Of a stretch of DNA of 64,000 nt, positions 11,573 through 26,300 are shown in pieces (the stretch's first letter is position 1; each line of letters starts with the position of its first letter). The stretch is from Mytilus edulis (Eukaryota > Mollusca > Bivalvia > Mytilida > Mytilidae): positions 95,407,917 through 95,471,916 of the forward strand of contig NC_092346.1 of NCBI RefSeq assembly GCF_963676685.1, given 5' to 3'. The notes beneath the pieces were generated by a model. That model ran no database searches and had not been told where the DNA came from. It was given only the letters and a program-made list of their open reading frames with translations. The translations under genes were made by a program, and so were the position numbers.

Positions 11573-12912
11573 TATTCATTAAACTTTATAAAAACAGTTT
11601 TACAATGTGATAACAACAGTTCTATTGTTTTTACTTTTTTACTTTTATACTCTGTTTATATTTAATCGTTGCATGTTTGATGGTTGCTTCAGATTTTGTG
11701 TGTAAAGCCGTTGACGCATTGTGGCTTTACTGTAGTACAGGTAGTTACTATAGTATAACCTTATTTTATGGTTCATGGCATTGCAGTTGAAGGTTCATCT
11801 GAAATCGTAATGGTTGATGAGAATGAGATGCAGTAGTTTACTGATGTTCCAATCTCATAAATCGATAACAAAGAGACAACTCACGGTAACATCAGAATGG
11901 AAAACAACTGTCCTATTCCTGACTTATACAGGCAATTTCTCATTTACCCTGGTTAAATAGCTAACTAAACCTCTCACTTGTATGACAGTCGCTTCAAAAT
12001 CCATTATATTGACAACAATGCATGAGCAAATGCAAACAGACATAATACAAAAACTGCAGGAATCGAGCGAGACTGAGTGCCGCGATACGGCAAGTGTCTC
12101 TTAATATGCATGCATATGCCATACGAATCCACACTCATTCATAAACTACGCATTCGAACACAATGGTTCTGAGTGTATCTCAAGTGTTAATATTGTTAAG
12201 GGACTTACCTTTTAAAAATGGTAAATCACAAAAACTTCAAAATTTAACTAGGAATTTTGACATTGATTTAAAATCTCACAACTGTTCTAAATCAAATTAA
12301 CTTATTAATAAGATCAATCCCAAAAAATATAAAGAAGATAAAACTTTTAAATTGTAAATCTCAACCATCGAAATAAAACTTCACTGAATTATACTATCAA
12401 TGGCAATGTGTTCTTTCAGACGATTTGGTATAGGTATGCTTTGATTGTCATCCGGAAAACAAAGAAAACTCAGTTTTAAGGATGCTCATGGTATGGTTAT
12501 TTTTATTGTGAATTAAATGCGAAACCTGACAAAATCTTATGACCCATATAAACATTGTGTTACAAATCGATACACTTAGTTAATCAGAACTATAGTATAC
12601 ATATGCATCAGAAAACCGAACGTGTGACGTGCATGGTCAACAAAATTGAACCAAAATTCTTACCGCGTTGAAGCCTTAGAATTATTTAATGTTTTATATT
12701 ACATATTGTATAATAAAAAAGGTTAATCAATCTGGTATTTGGTCATTTATTACTAAATATTGATGGAAACCAAACGGACTATAATATAGTGTCCTACGAA
12801 TAGAGACAAAATTGGCAAAGAACATTAAATAGTTTGACAAACACACAAATGGAACATTCAGTATGAACCTGACATAAAGTATATTATCCATTATAATAGC
12901 TTGTTATTTTTG
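11573..12912. other. Tail-to-tail intergenic region between ninjurin B and the filamin-type gene
   Basis: 1.3 kb separating two convergent genes. An AATAAA on the minus strand at 12746-12751, about 160 nt past the filamin stop, is a candidate poly(A) signal for that gene. No other gene or clear repeat was recognised. Confidence 0.55.
12746..12751 (-). promoter_or_regulatory. Candidate poly(A) signal of the filamin-type gene
   Basis: TTTATT on the plus strand reads AATAAA on the minus strand, 161 nt downstream of the TAA stop at 12913-12915. Its use is inferred. Confidence 0.45.
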
Positions 12913-14323
12913 TTATATCTCCTCACGCCATGGAGTTTCCATTGCTCTTGGATTTATGTTTAGTCCTTTCTCCTTTTTGATAAAACTGATTAGTTCTTCC
13001 TTGCTCTCAAATATGTGAACACTAAACGGACTTCCACGGACATTATGGCCCGACCATTTAACAGTAATGACGTATGCTCCCGGTTCTTGTGGATCATACT
13101 GACACAGAATTGTTCTATCATTATGTTCCTCTCTTTCCATATCCACTTTAAATGCACCTGAAAGACACATATTCAATTTAAAAACTTTATATTCGATCAT
13201 GTTTTATGTTTTACATTTAAATAACACATGGTTTGAGTAATTATTGGTGTTTCAGGTTTACAAAACATCGAATACTAATCCGCTATTTTGTGATGCCTAG
13301 TCACTTATTACAATGTATCAACGTATTTTGTAGTAGGACCACGGGTGTTTATAGCCTTTATTTTCTATATACTAATTCAAAATATTTTGAAGAACTTACT
13401 TACATCTAGGTCAAAACATTTTGATTGATTGCTATTTGCTTACTTCTTGGAGCTCGTAATATCACATCATTTCTAATTCTAAGCCGTTGCGTTCTGAACA
13501 CTTAATTTTAGACACTCAGATTATGCTTGTTGGCTTTGCTCTATGAAAGGTTTATTCAAATAGATAACTAACCTCTGGGTCCTTTGATTCTAACCGCTAA
13601 TTGTCCTGCTCCAGCACCAGACGTTTCCACAAGAAATCTACTTTGGTATGAATGAAGTATTCCATCTTCAATACCGGGACCGTAGACATGAACTTTCCGG
13701 GGATCAGGAGGTTCCCCAATCGGTATTTTGAACGGACTTCCTAAAATAAAATTCAACTTCAACATAGAGTTTGATTTGTTGTAAAATTTCATGCAAAATT
13801 CATTGAACAATGTGTAACCATTTTATTAGCGAATACATTCGAAGTATGACAAATGTGTTAGCAAAGTTTAATGAAAAACAACCCAAAAGTACAGACATTA
13901 TCAAATGTGTAATACTGAATGCGATTTATAACCATTAGTCTACCTGCATTAGTACCTACCTTCCAGAGGTGCCTTGTTTTGCTTACACCAGAATTAGGTG
14001 GAGTTCGTGCTGACAAAACTCTAAATGTCTGTGTTATATTGTTATTAATGTTAAGACCGATGGTGTTGCATGTTCAAAGAGGACTTGTGATTTTAGATCG
14101 CACCCTTGATGTCTTTTTTTCTCTTTTTACATTAACGTAACATTTGTTCAAGCTTCTGATGCTTTATTCTTACCGGACACATTTTCATGGTCATATTTGA
14201 TTGTCAGTGTGTGATAAGCCGCCTCTGTAGGGAAAAACCTAATCAAATAATGGCCATTTCGTTGATCTATAACGTCACATCTTGCTGTATGAACTTGTCC
14301 CTGACACGATGCCGTAAGTTCAC
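12913..14323 (-). CDS. jbug: Exons 19-21 of the filamin-type gene: end of repeat 7, repeat 8, C-terminus
   Basis: Exon 19 (14174-14323) completes repeat 7 ([17 protein letters not shown] ... [11 protein letters not shown]). Exon 20 (13573-13740) starts [20 protein letters not shown] and opens repeat 8. Exon 21 ends repeat 8 ([19 protein letters not shown]) and adds a charged tail ([20 protein letters not shown] ... WREEI) before TAA at 12913. The short lysine- and glutamate-rich tail has no recognised domain; classical filamins dimerise through their last repeat. Confidence 0.92.
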
Positions 14324-17300
14324 CTGAAATCAAATGCAGGCTAACATGTATGTATTAAAATGAATCATGAGTATACAAGAAAAAACAATAGTTTACCTGA
14401 GATCACCTCGTTTGGGTAAGGTTTGTGTTAATCATTCTAGCGTTTTCAATGTAGTGTTTTTAATCTGTTGGTTTTTTTTCTCGCGATTTGTCTTTTAGGC
14501 CATGATCTTTATATGTTAATTTTAACGCATTAGTAATTAAAAAAAAGTACTTCACACGGCGCGTCGATTAATCGGTCATTTTGTCTTCTCTGTCTCATTT
14601 TTGAATACCACTACTATAAAAATTCAAACTAATAAGCATTATGCCTCTAGCACGATGAGTATACTAAACATAGGGGTGATGATCTAGAAGAGTTTTTGGA
14701 TAATCAAAATTAATTGAAAAGTTTGACTGATGTACACCTATCTTTGACGTTTTTACCTATTATGTCTGTTTTGTTCAAACATTGTTGTCAATAAAAATTA
14801 ACTTTAGGCAATTGTGATACAATTGAGAGATTTAGCTAGTTATAAAATCATGTTTAATCCGCAAATGTCTACATAAGAAAATGCCAATACTAAGTCAGGA
14901 ATGTGATAGTTGGTATCAATTCGTTTGATGTGTTTGACGTTTTGAGTTTGCCTTTGCTTAGGCTATTTCCGTTTAGGATTTCCCTCGGAGTTCGGTATTT
15001 TTGCCAATGTTTTCAGACAGTGCATCGTTTAATGATAATAATATGTATGGTTTTGGGTAATTAAAATTCATAGATTACAAACAGCAAAGACAACACTTAG
15101 CTGTCCTATGTTAATATTCTTTGTTTAATTCATTATTTCCTATCATAAGATTACAAATATAAGACTGGATATCAATGTTGGTTGTTATATCATATTTTGT
15201 AAACATTAGAACATTGTAATGTTTTGAGATAACCAATTGTATTACGCTTATTGACAATTAAGCTGAATAAAATAATTTAGGACAGCAGAGAAGATAATTC
15301 TGTTTTAATTGGTTATTACTAACCGACTTAAATAAAATAGTTATACTGTAAATTTATGATGTCTCTAGTCTGGTCAAAGGGTCAGAGTGTACTACCTAAT
15401 TTAACAATAAATGTTTGAAATTAGATAACATGTTCACACGTGCATGATTGAATTTCATCTTTCTTATTGGTCACTGATCTTGCGGGTCAGCACGAGTTCA
15501 CGTGTAAGTGCATTGTGGCCACTTCCTTTTATCATCAGTATTTGATGTGTTAACTTGTGATTCTTATTAAACAATTTGTTAAAAATTCCTACCCACATAC
15601 CTCCCTTAATGTTATCTTTTGAAGTAAATATGTTTATTTATGGGGCAGATTTTTCTCCCAACCTTTGCTATTCTTTGTCATTTATTCAATTGATATGATA
15701 TTAGTTGATGCAATTTCGTATTAATTGTGTATTATTATTTCATATTAAATATGAACTTTTATGTGAAATGTTTTATTTGCAAAACATATTTTTTGCATTT
15801 AATGATTTTGAGTAACTGACCTTTTTTCGTCAGTTTAGTTTTTTTATCATATAGCAAATCTAGCTGAGACTCTGGCCTGTGTATACCTAGCATGTTTATG
15901 TTATCTAGCTGTCTGTCTACAAATTAGATATGTCTTACCGTTACCAGCTTCTTCTGTATCTACAGTGACTTTAAGCTCCTGGCCTACATAACCTCCCTTT
16001 AAACCTTGACCGGAAACTTTCACCTTACTCCCAGCACCCTTCATTGTCAGTTCACGTGTAAGTGCATTGTGGCCACTTCCTTTTATCATCAGTATTTGAT
16101 GTGTTAACTTGTGATTCTTATTAAACAATTTGTTAAAAATTCCTACCCACATACCTCCCTTAATGTTATCTTTTGAAGTAAATATGTTTATTTATGGGGC
16201 AGATTTTTCTCCCAACCTTTGCTATTCTTTGTCATTTATTCAATTGATATGATATTAGTTGATGCAATTTCGTATTAATTGTGTATTATTATTTCATATT
16301 AAATATGAACTTTTATGTGAAATGTTTTATTTGCAAAACATATTTTTTGCATTTAATGATTTTGAGTAACTGACCTTTTTTCGTCAGTTTAGTTTTTTTA
16401 TCATATAGCAAATCTAGCTGAGACTCTGGCCTGTGTATACCTAGCATGTTTATGTTATCTAGCTGTCTGTCTACAAATTAGATATGTCTTACCGTTACCA
16501 GCTTCTTCTGTATCTACAGTGACTTTAAGCTCCTGGCCTACATAACCTCCCTTTAAACCTTGACCGGAAACTTTCACCTTACTCCCAGCACCCTTCATTG
16601 TTGCTGATATTTTGTACGGTGTACCGCCAATTAAGTGTTCAGACCAATAAACATATATCAAATATGCACCTATCAAATGTTCAGTCAAAATGAAATCAAG
16701 TTCTAAATTGCATTTTCACAGTAAAAGAGAATAAATAAATATATTAATTGTTTTCAGTTGTTAGGTTACATAATGATAACTTCATGAATCTGCATTATTT
16801 GATGAAACAGTCGAAACTTGTACAACATGTTAATTTATAAAGCAGTGTCTACTTGTACAATGTAACAGCGGTATACCAATGTTGCCTTTAATGTGCATCT
16901 TGAGAAACCAGAAAAGTCGTCAGAACTTTATATTAACCGTTTCTGTCCTATCTCCTAAAGTGATATTTGACTGATTTTGGCAATTAGGGAAGTGGTATGG
17001 TTAAAAATGAGACAATAGAAAACATTCCGTTGCCACAAAATGTAAGACAATTAAAACTAAGGCTAGGTTTGTTGGATTCGTTTGACAGGCGATAGCAGTA
17101 AACGTTTGCACCGTCACTGAACCCGGACTTGCGGTCATCAAGATTTCGAGCACGATAATTGTTTTCGGATTCAAAATCAACCAATCAAAATACTGCATTT
17201 GATGTTTTGCGCACAATCTTTGTTCTCCAGGTATTGGGTTAAGCTTTATGACCAAGTGCTCAAGTCTAGCTTCGTTTAGTGTTCAAACGATGCATCTCCT

Positions 17301-20300
17301 ATTTTTTTTAAACTATGTTTGTGCATTTAAACAGTAGATACGACTTTTGAACATATGTTTATGCTATTATCCGTTTAATTGCATTTGAGACCGGCAAATC
17401 CCCTATTGAGGGTGACAACTCTTCAAATGCAGTACTGTTATTTCTTCATTTTAGTCGTATGACACATCTTACCGTGAAGAAATAAATAGTAGAGCCATCA
17501 TTACCGACTTTTAAGACACCAAAATGCATCATTCAGTAAATCATTCGTTCTTACCTGGAAAAGGAGCTGTATAAGAGCACTGATAACGATCATATTTTAG
17601 TGGCTTGATTGATACTGATGGATCCATTTTTACACCTTTAGCAATTACTTTTGGTACACCTGATAAACAATAGTCATGATTTATCATATCTTTATGTGCT
17701 TGTAGGTGTAATGTGTATGTAAAACCTTATATAACTATTATGATAGGTTCAGAAATTTGACAGAAAAAAAGTATTATGAAACATGATTTTGTACACATAA
17801 TAGTAAATGCTGGTAGTTAAATTATATAATCTATTAATAGATCAATTCCCCTCAGAAACTTACAAAACCTTTGAATAGACTTATTAAGAAGGGATATAAT
17901 TACGATACTGTTGTCAAGTCATTAAAGATTGCTTATTTTGGCGTTAATATTGAGTCACTGATAAGGTCTTTGCATCGGAACTAAACACATTTATTCTAAA
18001 AACAGTTGTTGGCATGACACGGGTTATGTTCTTCTCATATATGTTATGATGGTATGATACTAAACCCCTAACGGGAAGGATTGTGCCTGATGTTCATATG
18101 ATGAAATCATAATCTTTCAGTCAGTTTAACTGAAGTCTGGAGCTGGCATGTCAGTTAACTGCTAGTAGTCTGTTGTTATTTATGTATTATTGTCATTTTG
18201 TTTATTTTCTTTGGTTACATCTTCTGACATCAGACTCGGACTTCTCTTGAACTGAATTTTAATGTGCGTATTGTTATGCGTTTACTTTTCTACATTGGTT
18301 AGAGGTATAGGGGGAGGGTTGAGATCTCACAAACATGTTTAACCCCGCCGCATTTTTGCGCCTGTCCCAAGTCAGGAGCCTCTGGCCTTTGTTAGTCTTG
18401 TATTATTTTAATATTAGTTTCTTGTGTATAATTTGGAAATTAGTATGGCGTTCATTATCACTGGACTAGTATATATTTGTTTAGGGGCCAGCTGAAGGAC
18501 GTCTCCGGGTGCGGGAATTTCTCGCTACATTGAAGACCTGTTGGTGACCCTCTGTTGTTGTTTTTTTATTTGGTCGGGTTGTTGTCTCTTTGACACATTC
18601 CCCATTCCCATTCTCAATTTTATCATTTATATAACTTACATCCAATATCGTTTCTTTATCTTTATAACAAATCCATCCTAAAGAGTTCTAACAAGCAGAT
18701 TACTTATGTTTATACCTAAACAGACTTAACAAACCCGGGTTTATTTTCGATTAGTAGATGTATGACTATTGAACAGCGGTAAACTACTGTTGCCTTTTTT
18801 TATATAAAAGTTTTCTTACCAGGACCAGCTTTTTTCCCGTTGATTAGAAATTCGGCCGGAACCGCTGCTCTGGCTTCCCTTAGTCCGCTCCCTGTTAATA
18901 TAACCTTGGAATGGTCCACAGATAATATTGGTCCTGGACAATAGGCAATAATTGGCGATGAATCCAGTGGAATATCTGACCAGTATAAATGTATGTAGTG
19001 GTCACCTTCAAATATAAATAAGTTAAAGTTTCACTAAAATCATTGTGCTCAAAATTTAAGATTGAACACTACAACTTTTACAGCTTTATAAGACGTTATC
19101 TTTTAAACAGAATGTTTGATCAAACTTCACTTTTCTCTTTTTAACCGATATTAATAATTCCAGAGTTTTGTGTTATAAAACAATCTTGTGTATTTCTTTG
19201 TTTTATAGCTGTCGCCTTATATGAAGACATTTTCTACTGCTTTGAATTCAGCATATTTGATTGCTGGTATGCCGTATCATGTCATAAGTTGAATATATCT
19301 ATATTCATGTAATATATTTGTATATTTGGTAACACTTAATGATTTCTGAGTGTGTATATTGTTGGTAATATCTATGACAACAGGTACATACTAATAATCT
19401 CAATAATTAAAATATTTGAAGCATACCTTCTTCTTTTGCTATAAAAGCAACTTCTATCTGGTCAGTATCTGGTTTTCTCAAATTAACTTTCAATTTTCCA
19501 CTAGGCGATAAAACTTCAGCATTAAATGAGCCTATAAAACAATTTCATATATTATGAAGATAGCACAACATTAATTTTTACACCTTCATCAAATCATTCA
19601 TTGTTATCTTTTCTTTTGTTCTTTAAGTTTGTGGTATCTGTTGTCCGTTTTTAATGCTGTTTTTTTTGTCTTATTTCTTTTGAACTTTTAGTTTAAGTTC
19701 TAAAATATTCATTTTACCTGTCATTTTATTTTATTTGATACAACCAAATATGACACACTGAGCATGTGTTTGTACCATGAGTAACATGACGGGCAACACT
19801 AGTGAAACAGGTTTACATATCCTTTTGGATCACTTGAAAATAACCAATGCACATCTGCATATTAGACACTAAGAGTAAACATATTGTCATGTCGACACAA
19901 TACACAAATAAAGGAGAAGTTGTGATTACGAAGTTGGTTTTGATAATGGTAAATCATTCTAAGGTGAAATAGACGTAATACTTGATAAACTAACCCGAAT
20001 AAAAATCACACACAACATGATGCTTTTTAGATCATTATGATGAACAATTATTCAACAAGTTTAAAGTGGGTAAAACAAAGCGATATGAAGTTGGTCTGGA
20101 CAGACAGACAATAAGACAGTTTGACTCCTATATAATTAACAAACCTATGTTTACGGTTTATACATATAATAAATACCTATAGTACCGTAGAATCGGAACA
20201 AAACAAGTAAAATTCTGACATTCTTTTCTTCACTAAAGAGATCATACATACCTGGCCCTGCATCGGTTATGTCATAATGTAATCGTGTTTCCTGATTACA

Positions 20301-23300
20301 AACTAAAGCCAAATGTCCGTTCTCATCCATTAACTCTGTTAAATCATCCATTAAGCTTACTCGAGAGCGGTCTGTTATTTTCGTATGAAATGGACTCCCT
20401 ATGAACCATAAAACAACAAACATTAGAGAATTTCCTGAGATAGAATGCTCCACAATTGATATGCAATTTAACAAAGTCTTTGAAAAATTTATTCAATTTC
20501 GAATAAATTCAGATGAAAACACTAGATAGTGTTGATCATGTCAGGCATTGTATATTTTGTCTTCATCTGATGTGTCACAGTTCAAGGCATAGTATGTTTT
20601 TCATGTTCTTTAACAAAAAAATAGCTCCTTCTGACTATTACTTACACACTTTGAATTTCTGTTTATTTGTATTTATTTCTAAATAAGAACGGCATGTCAA
20701 TCATAAAAACTTTACAATAATATGTGTTTGAATCTGCTACAAACTATAGATATACAATATGATCTTCCTTAAGGTTTAAAGTGAAAAGAAAAAATGTAGA
20801 GTTGCTTAGTCATTTGTTTTTCTGTTGGGTGTTTTGTGTACTGTTGCTTGTCCTTCCGTCCTTTTTTTTTTATTGCCATGGTATTGTCAGATCGTAATCA
20901 AAATATTGAAAGATTTGGACATGTAAAGATTTAAAGGAGACGACATTCCACCTATTAGTATGTAAAATTTAAAGAAGAGGGCATGTAAGCTATACATAGA
21001 TTGGCAAGTAAAGTAAGGAAAGGTAGGGTGTACGCAAATAAGCAGCTTAAAGTCAAAGATAATCAAACATACTGTAGACTCAAAGACATTTATTGCGCAT
21101 TTTTTAATAAATTGTCCATACCCAATATTTCTCTTTCGTTCCACATGACTTTAATTTTGTAAATACCAGCTCTTTCTGGTAGGTAAGAAAATTCTAAAGC
21201 TGTAGAACTTATTTCACGCCATCTGGTATCAATCTCCTTACCATTCCCTTTAAAAGAAAAAATATCGTAAGTGTTCATTTATATGAATGATATCTGGTGG
21301 AGTGAACTTCTTTTCCTAGATGTAGTTTCCAATGTTTACCTGTTTTGTTTTAATTAATAACTTCGTATTTATCCTTATAACTACATATGTTCTTAAAAGT
21401 TGTCTTAGAAGCAACTATCATGAGAGGGTAAATCATATTTCTAATTGAAGAATATTTTGTGCTTTGGGGGAAAAAATAGTTGTTCATATCTATATCTTTA
21501 TCTCTTATTAATTTTAATAAAAACAACAACACCAAAATATACTTCAGAACTTTACAAGACGATTCTAAAAAAAACAGTCCTAAACAGGTCATACAGATTC
21601 TATTATACATATGTTATTTACTTACTTTCAACCAATACAGAAATGTTTCCTCCAATATCACCGGAATTAACCTGAAATTTGCATTCTTTTCCTTTTAATC
21701 CCCTGACGATACCCTCGCCTAGCACTGTTATCTGACCCGGATCTACTACATCCAAACTTTTTGGTGATCCTATTAATGATATATTGGATATAATTAAGCT
21801 TTTTAAACACAATACTAATATATAGATATCAGAAGGTGTGGTATGAGTGCCAATGAAACAACTCTCCATCCAAGTCACAATGTATTTAACTATTTTATTT
21901 AGCTACACCAACAATTATCTCTGGATTCGATATAAGTGTATTGATTCATACTATCTATTAGAAAAAGCATGAAATGATAAAATAATGTAAAGCAATAAAT
22001 ATATGGGTTTAAAAAATGAAGACAATAACAAAAATACCATGTGCAACTTCTTACGAGAACAATATACTCAAACTCTTCCTCTTTACCCTACAGAAAAACA
22101 AAAACTATAAAATCGAGTAAAATAGGATCTGAAGATAACAGAAAAAGACGCAACATAAACCCTTCATATCTTATTAAACAACTAAAGCTTAGAAAATATT
22201 AAAAGTCTGAAAATATGAGAAGTAAGGAATTCAAAAAAAATATAATTGTCCTGTTGGAAATCAAACTACATCTTCCCCATTTTATACATTACATTAGAAA
22301 TAAGTGTAACACTGACAAAATTTGACCATTAAGACAATAACAATCAAAACCAAGGAGTAAATAATTGATACTGTAAAATCAAAAATGTGTATGCATTGAC
22401 GAATATAATATGGCTCTGTAGGTTTGATTTGAAAATGTCTCTCATGGTATCTTGTTATCACCAGCCCAGTAGCCAGTACTCTGGTACTGGCATGAAAATA
22501 CGGATGTTTTGTGTTATTAAATTTGCTGTTACAAAATGTTAAAAAATATTATAAATTAAGGAATGTATCTCCCTCATGCAAAGCTCTGATTCCTTTCACG
22601 GATTTGGCTATACTTTTTTGGAACTTTTGGAATATAGCTCTACATCTTTTATATAAGCTTTGGAATTTACATATTTTGGCCACGAGCATCACTGAAGAGA
22701 CATTATTTGTCGAAATGCGCATCTGGTGCAGAAAAATTGGTACCGTTAATGTTATTGCTGTAAGCCGTAAATTATATCATACACTAACCATTAATGAAAG
22801 ATAAGTATAAGAATTGTTTCATTGGTTGGGATATAACTTATAATAGCTCATATCATCGTTGATGGTTTGGCAAACCTGCATGTTCCTTTTGGTGTATCGC
22901 TAAATATTATAATCATTTAGACCCATAAAGAATTTTACACAAACCAAAATGGGTTCATTCAAAATAAACATAGACAGTGAAGTAAATCATAACCGAAACT
23001 TTGAAGATTATTTTCATACTTTTTTTTTATAAATAATTCAAAAACTAATCCCTCCTCAAAACCTAATCGTTCTATCATGAAAAGGGTCATATTTAGATAC
23101 TGACAATCATCTAAGAACTGCATTTTTTCATTTCAGAAATAAAATGTATTTATTAATATCTAAGTGAGATATCTAAATTATCAATATTACGTTGAAAAAT
23201 TAACTATAAGAAGCGTCAATAATAATTCTTCATCACAGATATCAATATGTACCTGCAATTTCCTGTCCGTTGAATTTGACGTAAACGAAATAAGTACCAG

Positions 23301-26300
23301 AGTCGCTTGGCTTAAATATAATTTGATATGAATCATTTTCTTCTTCATCCGACTTCACTTCACATTTCACTTCTTTCCCAACATGGCGTACATCTGCGGT
23401 TACAGTTCCTTCACCAGCTTCGGAGCAGTTCACTAAAATTTAATGTATAATTTAATTTTGAAGACTACGAATGACTGTTTCTGATCAACCAAAGAATCAA
23501 TTAACTACAAATGAATCAGTTTCTCTAATAATTTACTTTTAAAACAGCTATGCATATTACCTAGAAAATTAGCATGTTCCCCAGCTACTCCTTTGCTTGG
23601 TCCAGTTAACCATGCTTTTTGTGGATCATGAGCAACAAACACAACTGGACTGTTGCTTATCTCTTCACCGTCAATGTATCCATGGATCTTCCATTCACCT
23701 GCGATGTGCAAATGAAATAGAAAATATCAGGATTTACGAAAGGTCATGCAAGGAAGCCATTCATCGTATTTGAGAATTGAATACATGTGTTATACGTGTG
23801 TAAGCAAATCAAATATTCATATTATAACGTATGATGTATTCACAGTGTTAGAAGTTAGTATGAGCTGCTTCATCCATAAACAGAAATTCCTCCAATTAGA
23901 GTTCTCTTGTTTGTTGTGTTCTTCCAATTGCTTATTTCTCTCTCTATTTTACATTTTGACATACGATAATTCCATTTAGATAAACCACTACTAAACATGT
24001 TAAAGTAATATATGTGTACAAATCTACTTGTTGTTATGTAAATATCGGGACAAACGTGAAGGCTCGAATTAACACTTGGTCTTAGATGAAACATACCAAC
24101 ATTTTTGGGTTGAAATATAGTTCGGTATATCCCATCTTCCTCTTGGCATTCCATGGTCTTCATATCACCATTTGGATTGTGTATTTCTATTGTCAATACA
24201 CCTACGATTTTGTCTGCAGAATCAACCTAATTAGAAAAAGCAAACAAACCAAAATACCAAAGTCCGAGGACAATACAAAACCGAAAGTCCCTTATCAAAT
24301 GACAAAATCAAAAGCTCAAATAGTTATCAAAGGTGCCAGGATTATAATTTAGTACATCAGACGCGCGTTTCGTCTACATAAGACTCATCAGTGACGCTTG
24401 AAAAGCATTGAGGTTCCAAAATTCCAAAACGTTGAGCAAATACGGCTAAGGTAATCTATGCCTGGGATAAGTTTTTCGAAAAATTCAAAGTTTTGTAAAC
24501 AGGAAATTTATAAAAATGACCACATTATTGATGTTCATGTCAACACCGAAGTGTTGACTACTGGGCTGGTGATACCCTCGGGGACGAAACGTCCACCAGC
24601 AGTGGCATCGACCCAATGGTTTAAAAAGTTATCAAAGGTACCAGGATTATAATCTAGTACGCCAGACGCGCGTTTCGTCTACATAAGACTCCAACACATC
24701 AAACGAATGGAAACTACTGTGATAATCCTGACTTGTTTTTCCTTATGTAGATGTAGGTTAATTAATCCTGGTTGTATCGGTAGCTTAACCTCTCACCTGT
24801 ATGATAGTCTCATAAAATTCCAATATATTGAAAATAATGTGTGATCAGAAAAAACGAACATAATAAGCAACAAATTCAAAGATAGGTTTACAGCAATCAA
24901 TATTGGGTTATAACCTTAATCATTATAAAAAAGAAAGTATGTCAACAAAGAAAAACAAAATGTCATATAAAAAAAACACATAAGTAAAAATGAAAGACAA
25001 GAATACAAAAAATGACCACAGCACAATAACACAATGGTGGGATGTACAAGTAGTGCCACGCCAAAAGATATTACCAAAACTGAATTTATTTTACAAAGAC
25101 AGGTAAAAGAACACTATTACACGTTATTATGAAGATAAATAAAGGCAACAGTAGTATACTGCTGTTTAAAATTCATAAATCGATAGAGAAAAAACAAATC
25201 CGGGTTACAAACTAAAACTGAGTGAAACGTATCAAATATAAGAGAACTACGAAACAACAGAGACACAACACCGAAACGTAACACACACAGAAACGAACTA
25301 AAATGTAACAATGGCCATTTTCCTGACTTGGTACAGGGCCTTTTACGAAAAAATGGTGGGTTGAACCTGGTTTTGCGGCATGCCAAACCTCCCGCTTTAA
25401 TGGCAGTGTTAATTATAACATTAAAATGACAACATTACACGACAGGGTTACAATAATTAAACAGATAAATGGGAGCAAATATAGGACAGAGAAACAAACG
25501 AATAATAACCATCAAAAGGTAACAGGTTACGAAATATTTGTATGCGCTAGACGCGCAGTACGTCTATACAAAACTATGCTCAGATGTAAAAAGTTTGAAA
25601 GCCATAACAACTACAAAGTTGAAGATCGCCGAGGACCAAATGTTCCAAAAAGTTGTGAGGCCAGGGTTATCCGCCTGGGACAAAAACATCCTTATTATAA
25701 AGAATAATACATAGTTTTGCACACAGTAAATTTCATAAAATGACTATTTAATAGATATACATGATTAAACTTAAGTGGTGACTAGCTATAAACAACGTCA
25801 GTTACTAGAATCTATACTTTAAGACCATCATGTATTATTTATGATTTTGACACGAAATGTTTATCAACAAATTCTAAGTATCTTCCGATGAACCTTTTTA
25901 GAAAAAGGACGGAACATTACATGACATAACTATGGTTTCGTCGAATTTTCGCTTAGGCACCGTTAACGTTTTATACATTCTGAATGGCAGCTGAAGGTGA
26001 AGTTTGGTATATTGCTACTGAGGTGGGTAATCAAATTAAAATCGTCACGTTCGTTATAGATTCTGGTACTGAGATGACCGCTTATGTCAAATTCGAGTTA
26101 TAAGTAAAACAATAGGGCAGAGGAAGACGTGTCTGTGTTTTTTTCAAATCAGAAAAGCTTGTATTGTTAATTGAAAGAACATTATTAATACATCTGAATG
26201 TGAAATTAAATGATCTTGTTTCTTTGGTTGTGAAAAGAGTTCGATGGAAATCTGACTCGTATGAAAACAAGAATGTGTCCATAGTACACGGATGCCCCAC

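Noticed and set aside
15901-16152. Chimeric 83-codon frame as an extra filamin exon
   Set aside because: It is the duplicated exon 18 end fused to intron sequence; there is no convincing acceptor, and splicing without it keeps the normal frame.
24201-24226. Alternative acceptors for filamin exon 9 at 24201 (GTAG) or 24215 (GCAG)
   Set aside because: Only the acceptor at 24226 continues the phase-0 donor of exon 8 and retains the conserved VDSADKIVG start of the repeat.
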